The notes: a model not told the origin generated them from the letters alone. A stretch of 5,112 nucleotides of DNA from Bacteriovoracaceae bacterium UBA2428 (GCA_002343545.1 DDRA01000176.1:1-5112); one strand, 5' to 3'. Counted from the stretch's first letter, positions 1 through 5,112 are shown. Numbers and translations are program-made.

Positions 1-578
1 GTGGTTTCCGCCGCCGGCGTCGTGGCGCTCGACGACTCGGGCGGGTCAGACGCGAGTTCCTCGCCCGAAGCTTCCACCGCCTCGATGTCCGTTTCGGTGA
101 CGACTTCTTCGAGCTCCATACTCGCTTCGGACGAGTCCGCATCCGACGGCGGCGCCGGAACTTTCTTGGCCCAGGGTAAAGGACGTCCCAAGAAGACGTT
201 GGCCAAGATCGCGCGGTACTCCCGCAGGAGCTGGGCCGGATTTCGGGCCAAGATTTCGGCGTCGACAAGAAGGTGCCCGGTGCGGGCTTCGCGCATCGTC
301 ATGCGAACGCGCTGCCGCTCACCGCCGAGCGGCTGATAGATCACGCGAAAACTCCGAAGGCTCGGACGCATCGGGTCCGCCTCGAGTTCGGCTCCCTCGA
401 GACGTAAATCGTAGCCGCGATTTTTCGAGATCGCGTCGAGGGCGTGCAAACGCAGACTCCACTCGAGACTGCCCTTCTCGCCCCCGCGCGGTCCCTCGTA
501 CCAAAGCGGTTCTTTCGCCGACGCCGCGCGCGCCACGAACAACGAAAGCACCAAGAGCAGCGAGTACGTTCGGAGCAT
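1..578 (-). CDS. Exported protein of unknown function, C-terminus cut by the window edge
   Basis: This is an open frame on the minus strand from the ATG at 578-576, running off the left edge after 192 codons without a stop. The first 21 residues form a typical Sec signal peptide: basic start (MLRTYS), hydrophobic core (LLLVLSLFV) and an ASA|K cleavage site after residue 21. Residues 22 to about 139 look folded, with alternating charged and hydrophobic stretches (for example LRSFRVIYQPLGGERQRVRM). From about residue 140 the chain becomes a Pro/Ser/Ala/Glu-rich, low-complexity acidic tail that is still open at the edge. The start is supported by GGAG at 587-590, 8 nt upstream. The ATG overlaps the stop of the preceding gene by one base (TGATG), so translational coupling is likely. 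I do not recognise a family. It probably acts in the periplasm or at the envelope, which I infer only from the signal peptide. Confidence 0.8.
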   Translation of the reverse strand, partial: MLRTYSLLLVLSLFVARAASAKEPLWYEGPRGGEKGSLEWSLRLHALDAISKNRGYDLRLEGAELEADPMRPSLRSFRVIYQPLGGERQRVRMTMREARTGHLLVDAEILARNPAQLLREYRAILANVFLGRPLPWAKKVPAPPSDADSSEASMELEEVVTETDIEAVEASGEELASDPPESSSATTPAAET

Positions 579-1216
579 CAATGGCACTCCGAAGCGGGAA
601 TGCGCCCTTGTCTCTCGGCGAGTCGCGCCTGGGCGACGGCCTCGACTTCGGGGAGTGAACGCGGCGGCATATTCATGCCCCCGTCTCCTCGCGCGATCTC
701 GAAGTCCACCCAGCCCAAGTAGCTCGTCGCCGTCTGCACGAAGGCCCGATAGAATCCGGGCGAGAGACCACGACATTTTGCCACGAGGGGACCGACGGTA
801 AAGAAACCTTCCTGCACGGGGACTCGCGACTCCCACGCGGGCGCTCCGGGCGCGGCGCCTTCGGCCGGGTAGACGACGACATCCAACATCGCTTCGCAGG
901 GACTGCGCAAGGCGCCCGAGTGAACCGCGCCCAAAAGGATCGGCCGACTTTGGCCAAGCGCCTTGGGGTCCACGACGAAGGCCGGCGCGCCTTCTTCCTC
1001 GAGGGCCGCGCTCAGCGACGCCCAAACGTCTGGCTCGGCTCGGACCGGCGTCGACGCCTCGCCCGCGGAGCGACTCCGCCAGAGATAGAAAGCATTCGCC
1101 CCGACGAGCACGAAGCCGAGCACGAAGAGCCCCCACTCAAATGCCCGCCAAGGCACCGTGAATTTTATCGGGGACTTCATCCTGACTTCATCGTCGGAAA
1201 GCGCCGGCGACTGCAT
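578..1216 (-). CDS. Single-pass membrane-anchored protein of unknown function
   Basis: The product is 212 residues. A short N-terminal cytoplasmic segment (1-25) is followed by one hydrophobic segment at about 26-46 (FEWGLFVLGFVLVGANAFYL) and then an Arg-containing stretch. Residues 50-212 would be periplasmic. That part has beta-sandwich-like features: EGFFTVGPL at 136-144 followed by a GFYRAFV strand at 154-160. It also has three cysteines (107, 148, 211), of which 107 and 148 could form a disulfide in the periplasm. The start at 1216 has AAGGA 4 nt upstream. A second in-frame ATG at 1180 would give 200 residues but has only an AGG immediately before it. The stop TGA (580-578) overlaps the ATG of the next gene by one base, so the two products are probably made together and may interact. 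I do not recognise the family; a FixH-like fold was considered but no diagnostic motif supports it. Confidence 0.75.
   Translation of the reverse strand: MQSPALSDDEVRMKSPIKFTVPWRAFEWGLFVLGFVLVGANAFYLWRSRSAGEASTPVRAEPDVWASLSAALEEEGAPAFVVDPKALGQSRPILLGAVHSGALRSPCEAMLDVVVYPAEGAAPGAPAWESRVPVQEGFFTVGPLVAKCRGLSPGFYRAFVQTATSYLGWVDFEIARGDGGMNMPPRSLPEVEAVAQARLAERQGRIPASECH
587..590 (-). promoter_or_regulatory. Ribosome binding site for the left-edge exported protein
   Basis: GGAG on the minus strand lies 8 nt before the ATG at 578-576, inside the last codons of the upstream gene. Its position supports that start and re-initiation at the TGATG junction. Confidence 0.55.
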
Positions 1217-1290
1217 CGGATCCTTGACGCCTCGAAAGGCGGAACCGCTTTAAGCATGTCACCGCTGACGACACGCCGAAGCGCGACCGA
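1217..1290 (-). other. Intergenic gap between the ExoD-like gene and the membrane-anchored gene
   Basis: These 74 nt are the largest gap inside the minus-strand gene run. They contain an imperfect inverted repeat (AAAGCGG and CGCCTTT around TTC on the minus strand), but no T-run follows it, so it is not a convincing intrinsic terminator. A GTGACA box lies nearby without a clear -10 partner. The gap could hold an internal promoter or a processing site, or simply be spacer. Confidence 0.3.
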
Positions 1291-1917
1291 TCAGAACAAA
1301 GCGAGCAGACTCTCCACGCCCCACTTCGAGGCCCAGGCCAAGAAGCCAAAGTACACGAGGGTCCCCACGAAGGCGGCGTAGCCGAGCCCGACGAGAATCC
1401 CGTCGCGCTCCAAATATCCCAGAGAAAGAAAGAAGATCGCCGCGGCCGGCGGTGGGTTCGTGCCGGGAATCGGCAGGGGCAACGCGAGCAAGAACGCGCT
1501 CAGAAAAATCACCAAACCGGAAAAGCGCGAGAACGAGGGATGCTCGACGAGCCACTCCCCGCGCGGACGAGCGAAACGTTCGACGAAACGAAAGACCTTG
1601 AGGCCGGCGTGCGACAGCGTCTTGAGCAGCGAGGCCGGAACGCGACGTTGCGCGAGGAAGCGCGGGAGCCGCGGACGTCGCTCCAAGAAAATCGCCAAGC
1701 CAAGCGCCATGAGTACGGCGCCGAAGACCGTCGAAAGCCCGAAGAGAGGAACGGGCTGAAGAAAAGGAATCGCAAAGACGACGGCCACGAGGCCCGCGCC
1801 CCGCTCGCCCAAGAAGCGCAGCAGATCTTCGAGGGCGAGATCGTGATGATCATTCGCCCAACGTTCAAGATCCCCGAAGATATCCGATACGGCGCCTCGC
1901 TGCATGCCTAGGATCAT
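1291..1917 (-). CDS. ExoD-family (exopolysaccharide synthesis) integral membrane protein
   Basis: The product is 208 residues, a normal length for the ExoD family. That family is named after a rhizobial gene needed for exopolysaccharide production and alkali tolerance; its biochemical activity is not known. A short soluble N-terminus (1-38, with LALEDLLRFLGERG) precedes hydrophobic segments at about 41-58, 61-78, 133-149, 157-168 and 173-195. The most diagnostic part is the second hydrophobic block, LPLPIPGTNPPPAAAIFFLS at about 146-165, followed by LGYLERDG. This matches the family pattern of a Pro-rich turn, Asn, Pro-Ala and then LGxxxRDG. The middle region (80-128) is Arg-rich, like the cytoplasmic loop of the family. 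Two starts are possible: ATG 1917 (used here) and ATG 1905 (204 residues). Neither has a good ribosome binding site; 1917 is favoured by the stop/start chain linking it to the preceding gene. Its role in this organism is inferred from the family only. Confidence 0.85.
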   Translation of the reverse strand: MILGMQRGAVSDIFGDLERWANDHHDLALEDLLRFLGERGAGLVAVVFAIPFLQPVPLFGLSTVFGAVLMALGLAIFLERRPRLPRFLAQRRVPASLLKTLSHAGLKVFRFVERFARPRGEWLVEHPSFSRFSGLVIFLSAFLLALPLPIPGTNPPPAAAIFFLSLGYLERDGILVGLGYAAFVGTLVYFGFLAWASKWGVESLLALF

Positions 1918-1931
1918 ACCGCATTTGGCAT
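1914..1931 (-). other. Five-codon mini-ORF bridging two genes
   Basis: The stop TGA of the pseudouridine synthase (1933-1931) overlaps an ATG (1931-1929) as TGATG. That ATG opens the frame MPNAV and ends at TGA 1916-1914, which itself overlaps the ATG of the ExoD-like gene (1917-1915) as ATGA. The chain would let a terminating ribosome re-initiate twice with no free ribosome binding site, and none is visible for the ExoD-like gene. It may be coincidence: only 13 nt separate the two genes. Confidence 0.3.
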
Positions 1932-2599
1932 CAGGGAGCCGACGGCGCTTTGAGCCCCCGGAGCCAGTGCTCTTGCCAGTAAGCGGGCGCGACGGCCTCG
2001 ACGCGGACGTCGCGGCCCGTGAGCGGATGCTTGAATTCGAGACGCCGCGCGTGCAGCGCCATCGGAATTCCCGCGGCGTTCGCGCGGCCATAAAGGCGAT
2101 CGCCCAGAATCGCGTGGCCGCGCTCCAGGCAGTGCAAGCGAATCTGGTGCGTGCGGCCCGTGAGCGGCTTTGCTTCGATCCAGCTCTTCTCGCGGTTCGT
2201 GGAGAGCAGACGAAACTGCGTCTCGCCCGGGTCGCCGCCGCGGCCCTTGGGCACGTTTTCCCAGCGACTGCTGCCGGCCTTCTTGATGAAGGTCCGCACG
2301 CTCCGCCACGAATCGAGCCAAACGCCATCGACCACGGCCCAGTAGGTCTTGTTCATTTCGCGCGAGCGGAACATCTCGGTGATGGGCGCGTTGAGCGCGG
2401 GGTCTTCGCCGAAGAGCACGACACCCGTCGTGTCGACGTCGAGGCGATGGAAGAGCACGAGTTCCCGGCCGACTTGCTTCTCGAGCAGGCCCTGAAGATG
2501 CGGGCGGAGCTCGTCGGGGGTCTTATGAACGGGAAGGCCCGCTGGCTTGTTACAAGCCAGCAGGCCTCCTTCGCGAAACAGAATTTCTAGAGGGGCCAG
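1931..2599 (-). CDS. RluA-family RNA pseudouridine synthase, probable CTG start
   Basis: The enzyme isomerises uridine to pseudouridine in rRNA and/or tRNA. The fold is the RluA/RluC/RluD catalytic domain without an S4 domain. Numbering from CTG 2599 (222 residues, close to the ~219 of E. coli RluA): motif I is LLACNKPAGLPV at 13-24; the catalytic motif is HRLDVDTTG at 51-59, with Asp54 the expected nucleophile; KTYWAVVDG at 84-92 and LTGRTHQIRLH at 146-156 are the later family motifs; GHAILGDRLYG at 161-171 follows. All hallmark residues are present, so the enzyme looks active. The start is odd: no ATG, GTG or TTG lies in frame between the L3 stop (2608-2606) and motif I. The first GTG (2458, residue 48) would remove motif I. 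CTG 2599 is preceded by GGAG 9 nt upstream, inside the end of rplC. The gap to rplC is 6 nt. The target uridine cannot be told from sequence. Confidence 0.88.
   Translation of the reverse strand: MAPLEILFREGGLLACNKPAGLPVHKTPDELRPHLQGLLEKQVGRELVLFHRLDVDTTGVVLFGEDPALNAPITEMFRSREMNKTYWAVVDGVWLDSWRSVRTFIKKAGSSRWENVPKGRGGDPGETQFRLLSTNREKSWIEAKPLTGRTHQIRLHCLERGHAILGDRLYGRANAAGIPMALHARRLEFKHPLTGRDVRVEAVAPAYWQEHWLRGLKAPSAP
2536..2566 (-). other. Strong stem-loop at the rplC/pseudouridine synthase junction
   Basis: GCTGGCTTG and CAAGCCAGC (2541-2549 and 2553-2561) form a perfect 9-bp stem around a 3-nt loop. On the minus-strand RNA the stem extends by one U-G pair and a four-base GGCC/GGCC pairing to 14 bp in total. 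It starts 33 nt after the proposed CTG start of the pseudouridine synthase and about 40 nt after the L3 stop, within the codons for motif I. No T-run follows, so it is not a standard intrinsic terminator. It could pause ribosomes near a weak start, stabilise the rplC 3' end, or result only from codon choice. Confidence 0.55.
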
Positions 2600-2605
2600 G
2601 GAGGA

Positions 2606-3346
2606 TTACTCCGCCTTGGCTTCTTCCGAGGCCTTCGGCGAGCGGGCTTCGAAGCCGCCCTTCACGCTGGCCTTGAGGTAGAGGTAGCCGTTCTTCGCGC
2701 CCGGAACCGCGCCCTTCACGAGGACGTAGTTCTTCTCGGCTTCGATGCCGACGACCTTGATGTTCTGGACGGTGACGCGCTCGTTACCGAGGTGACCCGA
2801 CATCTTCTTGCCCTTGAAAACCTTACCGGGGTCCGAGCGCATACCGATCGAGCCGCCGTGACGGAAGAACTCGTGGTTATGCGACGACTTCTGACCGCGG
2901 AAGTTCCAGCGCTTCATGACGCCGGCGAAACCTTTACCGATCGAGGTACCGACGACGTCGAGACGATCGCCCACCTTGAGGAGCGAAGCCGTAAGGACTT
3001 GGCCGACTTCGTATTCGGCGACGGTCTTCTCGTCGAGGCGCACTTCCTTGATGAAGCGCTTCACGGCGGACTTGGACTTCGCGGCGTGGCCGGCTTCGGG
3101 CTTCGTCACGCGTTGCTTGCGCTTGTCGTCGAAACCGATCTGAACGGCGTCGTAGCCGTCCGTCGCGCGGGTCTTCTTTTGGAGAACGACGCAGGGGCCG
3201 ACTTCGAGAACGGTGACCGGGGTCACGGTGCCTTCGTCGTCGAAGATTTGCGTCATGCCGACTTTTTTGCCGAGGAGCGCGAAGGGAACACCTTGGATGA
3301 TCTTCGTGCCGGAGCGGCGGGTGGAACGGGAACCGACGTAGTGCAT
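2606..3346 (-). CDS. rplC: Large-subunit ribosomal protein L3
   Basis: L3 binds 23S rRNA early in 50S assembly and reaches towards the peptidyl-transferase centre. The product is 246 residues, longer than the usual 205-215. The family core begins at [16 protein letters not shown] (24-39) and continues with [17 protein letters not shown] (43-59), [19 protein letters not shown] (131-149), [20 protein letters not shown] (164-183), [12 protein letters not shown] (184-195) and the closing [18 protein letters not shown] (208-225). An extra N-terminal segment of about 23 residues is basic ([10 protein letters not shown]). The tail after about residue 230 ends in SEEAKAE. ATG 3346 was chosen because AGGAG lies 6 nt upstream and no other start codon occurs between it and the conserved core. 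The Gln methylated by PrmB in E. coli L3 (in GSIGQNQTPG) is not present. The usual S10-operon neighbours (rpsJ before, rplD after) are missing here. Confidence 0.97.
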   Translation of the reverse strand: MHYVGSRSTRRSGTKIIQGVPFALLGKKVGMTQIFDDEGTVTPVTVLEVGPCVVLQKKTRATDGYDAVQIGFDDKRKQRVTKPEAGHAAKSKSAVKRFIKEVRLDEKTVAEYEVGQVLTASLLKVGDRLDVVGTSIGKGFAGVMKRWNFRGQKSSHNHEFFRHGGSIGMRSDPGKVFKGKKMSGHLGNERVTVQNIKVVGIEAEKNYVLVKGAVPGAKNGYLYLKASVKGGFEARSPKASEEAKAE

Positions 3347-3352
3347 GGAGGA

Positions 3353-3357
3353 CTCCT
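3353..3357 (-). promoter_or_regulatory. Ribosome binding site of rplC
   Basis: AGGAG on the minus strand, 6 nt before the ATG at 3346. It decides the start against the in-frame ATG at 3418, which would add 24 residues encoded by the repeat-rich leader. Confidence 0.75.
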
Positions 3358-3360
3358 GAA

Positions 3361-3414
3361 AAACTTCGAAGCCGAGGCTTCGTTGGCTTCGCGCTTTCGC
3401 GAAGCCGTTGGCTT
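3361..3414 (-). promoter_or_regulatory. Structured rplC leader with alternating inverted repeats
   Basis: On the plus strand the 7-mer CGAAGCC occurs at 3367-3373 and 3400-3406, and its complement GGCTTCG at 3376-3382 and 3385-3391. In the minus-strand transcript the first hairpin is 9 perfect base pairs (3398-3406 with 3385-3393) around an AAAG loop. The second is 6 bp closing a tetraloop (3367-3382). Three nt later comes a run of five U, just before the ribosome binding site. Because all four arms share one sequence, arms of one hairpin can pair with arms of the other, so two mutually exclusive folds are possible. This looks like an attenuator or a translational operator, as is common ahead of ribosomal protein operons. 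There is also a 9-bp direct repeat (CGTTGGCTT at 3381 and 3406). The ligand is unknown. Confidence 0.5.
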
Positions 3415-3472
3415 GCATCCATCATCCCCGTCGGCCGTGCGCCGTCAGCCGGGACTGGCAATCAGGGGCTTA

Positions 3473-3501
3473 GACCTAGGCCGAGAGGGGGAAACGGTCA
3501 A
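3473..3501 (-). promoter_or_regulatory. Possible promoter for the rplC operon
   Basis: On the minus strand TTGACC (3501-3496) matches the sigma-70 -35 consensus at five of six bases. It is followed at 17 nt by TAGGTC (3478-3473), a poor -10. If used, transcription would start near 3465 and give a leader of about 120 nt containing the hairpins. Confidence 0.3.
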
Positions 3502-3581
3502 GGAACTTGATGGCCTCGGACCCCGGTCTCCGCGGGATCGTCGAAAAGCCGAACAGTCCCCCTCCGAAAAAAGTCCGCGCT

Positions 3582-3622
3582 CCTGAAAATGCCAAGATAA
3601 ATAATTGTTTTTACTAGGGTTC
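3582..3622 (+). promoter_or_regulatory. AT-rich patch, likely promoter region of the putative outer-membrane protein gene
   Basis: This is the only clearly AT-rich stretch in the window (TAAATAATTGTTTTTACTAG at 3598-3617) and it lies 40-75 nt before the ATG at 3659. AATAAT (3600-3605) differs from the -10 consensus at one base but has no good -35. An alternative pair is ATGCCA (3589-3594) with TACTAG (3612-3617) at 17 nt. The exact elements, and whether the patch also serves the minus operon, cannot be settled by eye. Confidence 0.35.
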
Positions 3623-3658
3623 TTTTCGGGCCCCTTCTTTGCAATCCATCTTCATGGA

Positions 3659-4537
3659 ATGTCAGGTCCGCAACGCCACTCTCGCTTGGCTTCCCGGTGG
3701 AGCCTCTCGTGCCGGGCCACGGCCCTGGTCCTCGCGTGGGCCAGCCCGGCGAGCGAGGCCCAAGTCACGGGCCAAACCATCCGGGGCGGCGTCCTCCATA
3801 CGACCTCGCGATCGACGACGCCGGTGCCGGTCAACCTGAAGCCCGCGCAAGCCGCGCCCGTCCAATCCCTGGTCGCCGACATCACGCACGTCACCATGTC
3901 GATCGAGATGGTGAACGCCGTGAACGGCTCGCTCGCCGGAACCTACGGCAACCGCTGGAAGCTCTTCGTCGAGAGCAACGGACTGGACTACGATCGGCTC
4001 GGTCGCGGCTCGCTCGTTTCGCGCGATCGCGGCAGCCTGCGACCCTTCATGCTGAGTCCCGAGGAAGAGATCGCCGTGCGCACCCAGATGGCGCACGTCG
4101 TGAAAGACTACGCCGTGGACCCGGGCCTGCGAAAGCTCCTCGCTTCGCGCGAGGCGACGAAGGAACTCATGCAGACCGTCACGGCCGTCGAAACGGCGAC
4201 GAAGGTCGAGCTTCGCAGCGAGACGAACTGGGCGTTCTCGGCCGGCATGAACCCCTTTACGCTGGGGTCTTTCGTCACGCTATCGCACCCCGCCTGGACC
4301 TTCGAAGCGCGCACGGACTTCGACGCGCCGTTGGCGTTCCAGCTCGTCGGCGTCCGTCGTTGGACGCGCTACAGCTTCACGAACGTCTACACGCACGCCG
4401 ACGGCGCCTACCGGCCCGTGGTCGGTTACGCTTTCAACCCTCGACTGAGCACGAGCTTCGGCGGTCGCTACTTCCTCCGAAACGAGCACATCTGGAACAG
4501 CTCGTATCACGACGTCGGGTTGAGCTACTCTTTTTAG
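3659..4537 (+). CDS. Putative outer-membrane beta-barrel protein with signal peptide
   Basis: The product is 292 residues. The N-terminus has a basic region (1-19), a hydrophobic core (ATALVLAWASPA, 20-31) and a signal peptidase site SEA|Q after residue 34. Residues 35-180 are soluble and partly helical, for example EEEIAVRTQMAHVVKDY at 135-151 and the segment 157-186. Residues 181-292 alternate polar and aromatic/hydrophobic positions in short strands (TNWAFSAGM, SFVTLSH, WTFEARTDF, AFQLVGVRRW, RYSFTNVYT, PVVGYAF, STSFGGRYF). The protein ends in HDVGLSYSF, with the C-terminal Phe that is typical of BamA-assembled barrels. I do not recognise the family or a substrate. The start is ATG 3659, because an in-frame TTG at 3605 would put 18 extra residues before the signal peptide. 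No strong ribosome binding site is visible. The gene is transcribed away from rplC and its TAG overlaps the stop of the convergent gene. Confidence 0.78.
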   Translation: MSGPQRHSRLASRWSLSCRATALVLAWASPASEAQVTGQTIRGGVLHTTSRSTTPVPVNLKPAQAAPVQSLVADITHVTMSIEMVNAVNGSLAGTYGNRWKLFVESNGLDYDRLGRGSLVSRDRGSLRPFMLSPEEEIAVRTQMAHVVKDYAVDPGLRKLLASREATKELMQTVTAVETATKVELRSETNWAFSAGMNPFTLGSFVTLSHPAWTFEARTDFDAPLAFQLVGVRRWTRYSFTNVYTHADGAYRPVVGYAFNPRLSTSFGGRYFLRNEHIWNSSYHDVGLSYSF

Positions 4538-5073
4538 GGAAGTCGCGAGTAACGGACGACGAAAGGAACCCGGCGGACTTGCCCGTTGCGGGTCTGCCGG
4601 AAGACGGCCTCGAACTCGTTGCGCCCCTCGGCGAGCTCGAAGAAGTTCGAGAGCCGGCTGCGGTCGCCCTCCGCGACCGAGAAGACTTCGATCGGCTCGA
4701 CTTGGTCGCCACCGCCCGTGCGACGCTCGACGCGTTGGAGGCTCCACTCGGGGAGCGCCGAAGCGGGGCGACGCGGGGCCGGGTCGGCCTGCGGCCCCGC
4801 GAAGCGGAACTCGAGACGAAGCTGGCGCGTGTCGACGACGTACTCGCGCGGGCGCGAGGAGGCGGCGTCGAGGTCATGCACGAGCAGGATTTTGGAGGAG
4901 AGGCTCGACTGCGCGACGGTCGCGCGCAAAGCGACGGGAACGATGGTCGTCGCGGACGTCTCGACGGCGTTGCGGCTCGTCAGATTCTCGAGCACGGGCA
5001 GCAGCAAAGCCGCCCCGATGGCCACCCACTGAAGGGCTTGCCAGCCTCGCTCGCTGACCTTTCCGTCTTCCAC
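4534..5073 (-). CDS. Small membrane-anchored protein of unknown function
   Basis: The product is 179 residues from a GTG start at 5073. One hydrophobic segment at about 11-28 (WQALQWVAIGAALLLPVL), after a short charged N-terminus, is probably a signal anchor that leaves the rest in the periplasm. Residues 40-90 and 126-177 look beta-rich. The end (FFELAEGRNEFEAVFRQTRN at 144-163, then VPFVVRY) has the strand pattern of an Ig-like or beta-sandwich domain. Residues 93-125 are Pro/Arg-rich and probably a flexible linker. No good ribosome binding site precedes the GTG; nothing else in frame would be better without losing the membrane segment. Only 39 nt of upstream sequence is in view, so an operon partner or a longer start off the right edge cannot be excluded. 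I do not recognise a family. Its general design resembles the membrane-anchored protein at 578-1216, but I see no convincing sequence similarity. Confidence 0.72.
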   Translation of the reverse strand: MEDGKVSERGWQALQWVAIGAALLLPVLENLTSRNAVETSATTIVPVALRATVAQSSLSSKILLVHDLDAASSRPREYVVDTRQLRLEFRFAGPQADPAPRRPASALPEWSLQRVERRTGGGDQVEPIEVFSVAEGDRSRLSNFFELAEGRNEFEAVFRQTRNGQVRRVPFVVRYSRLP

Positions 5074-5112
5074 TGACTCAGCTTATCGGAGCTTCCGGCC
5101 AAAGCGTGAATA

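Noticed and set aside
1..336. A plus-strand frame open at the left edge
   Set aside because: The product is Ser/Arg-rich without domain features, while the minus strand over the same bases carries a signal peptide, a good ribosome binding site and coupling to its neighbour.
1229..1260. Imperfect inverted repeat as terminator after the ExoD-like gene
   Set aside because: The stem has a bulge and no T-run follows on either strand.
1931..2458. GTG 2458 as start of the pseudouridine synthase
   Set aside because: It would delete the NKPAG motif and the first beta-strand, which are clearly encoded upstream in the same frame.
1904..2590. A 228-codon plus-strand frame antisense to the pseudouridine synthase
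   Set aside because: It mirrors a gene with all RluA motifs on the other strand and shows no domain of its own.
3347..3418. ATG 3418 as start of L3
   Set aside because: It adds 24 residues encoded by the hairpin repeats and lacks a good ribosome binding site, whereas ATG 3346 has AGGAG at 6 nt.
2792..3586. A 264-codon plus-strand frame antisense to rplC
   Set aside because: The minus strand here is unmistakably L3; the plus frame is its complement.
3347..3604. A tRNA or other small structured RNA gene in the divergent spacer
   Set aside because: No T-loop GTTCGA motif or cloverleaf spacing was found; the hairpins belong to the rplC leader.
3605..3658. TTG 3605 as start of the plus-strand gene
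   Set aside because: It lies in the AT-rich promoter-like patch, has no ribosome binding site and would put a second hydrophobic stretch before a complete signal peptide.
3697..5076. A 459-codon open frame on the plus strand
   Set aside because: Its product is an Arg/Ala/Gly-rich, low-complexity chain that overlaps the signal-peptide/barrel gene and the opposite-strand gene. This is a GC-rich shadow frame.

Overview
The window is GC-rich (roughly 60-65% by eye) and almost fully coding. It suggests a Gram-negative bacterium: one gene encodes a protein with a signal peptide and a C-terminal half that looks like an outer-membrane beta-barrel, and three more genes encode exported or membrane-anchored proteins. 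The lineage is not certain. The lack of recognisable relatives for four of the seven proteins, together with the GC content, would fit a delta-proteobacterial-type group (Myxococcota or Bdellovibrionota), but this is inference.

Layout. Positions 1-3346 hold five genes on the minus strand that read as one unit. In transcription order they are: rplC (ribosomal protein L3, 3346-2606), an RluA-family RNA pseudouridine synthase (2599-1931), an ExoD-family membrane protein (1917-1291), a membrane-anchored protein of unknown function (1216-578), and an exported protein of unknown function that runs off the left edge (578-1). Gaps are 6 nt, 13 nt, 73-74 nt and a 1-nt stop/start overlap. Positions 3347-3658 are the non-coding divergent region. 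It carries a structured leader for rplC with alternating inverted repeats, a possible TTGACC promoter for the minus operon, and an AT-rich patch that is the likely promoter for the plus-strand gene. Positions 3659-4537 (+) encode a putative outer-membrane protein. Positions 4534-5073 (-) encode a small membrane-anchored protein whose stop codon overlaps that of the plus-strand gene.

How the genes fit together. L3 and the pseudouridine synthase are both ribosome or RNA-maturation functions. However, rplC is not in its usual S10-operon setting: there is no rpsJ before it and no rplD after it. The pseudouridine synthase has no ATG, GTG or TTG that would keep its conserved first motif, and it lies in the same frame as L3 just past the L3 stop codon. 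The ExoD-like protein and the two downstream envelope proteins may be co-transcribed with them. No RNA genes, mobile elements or CRISPR arrays were seen.
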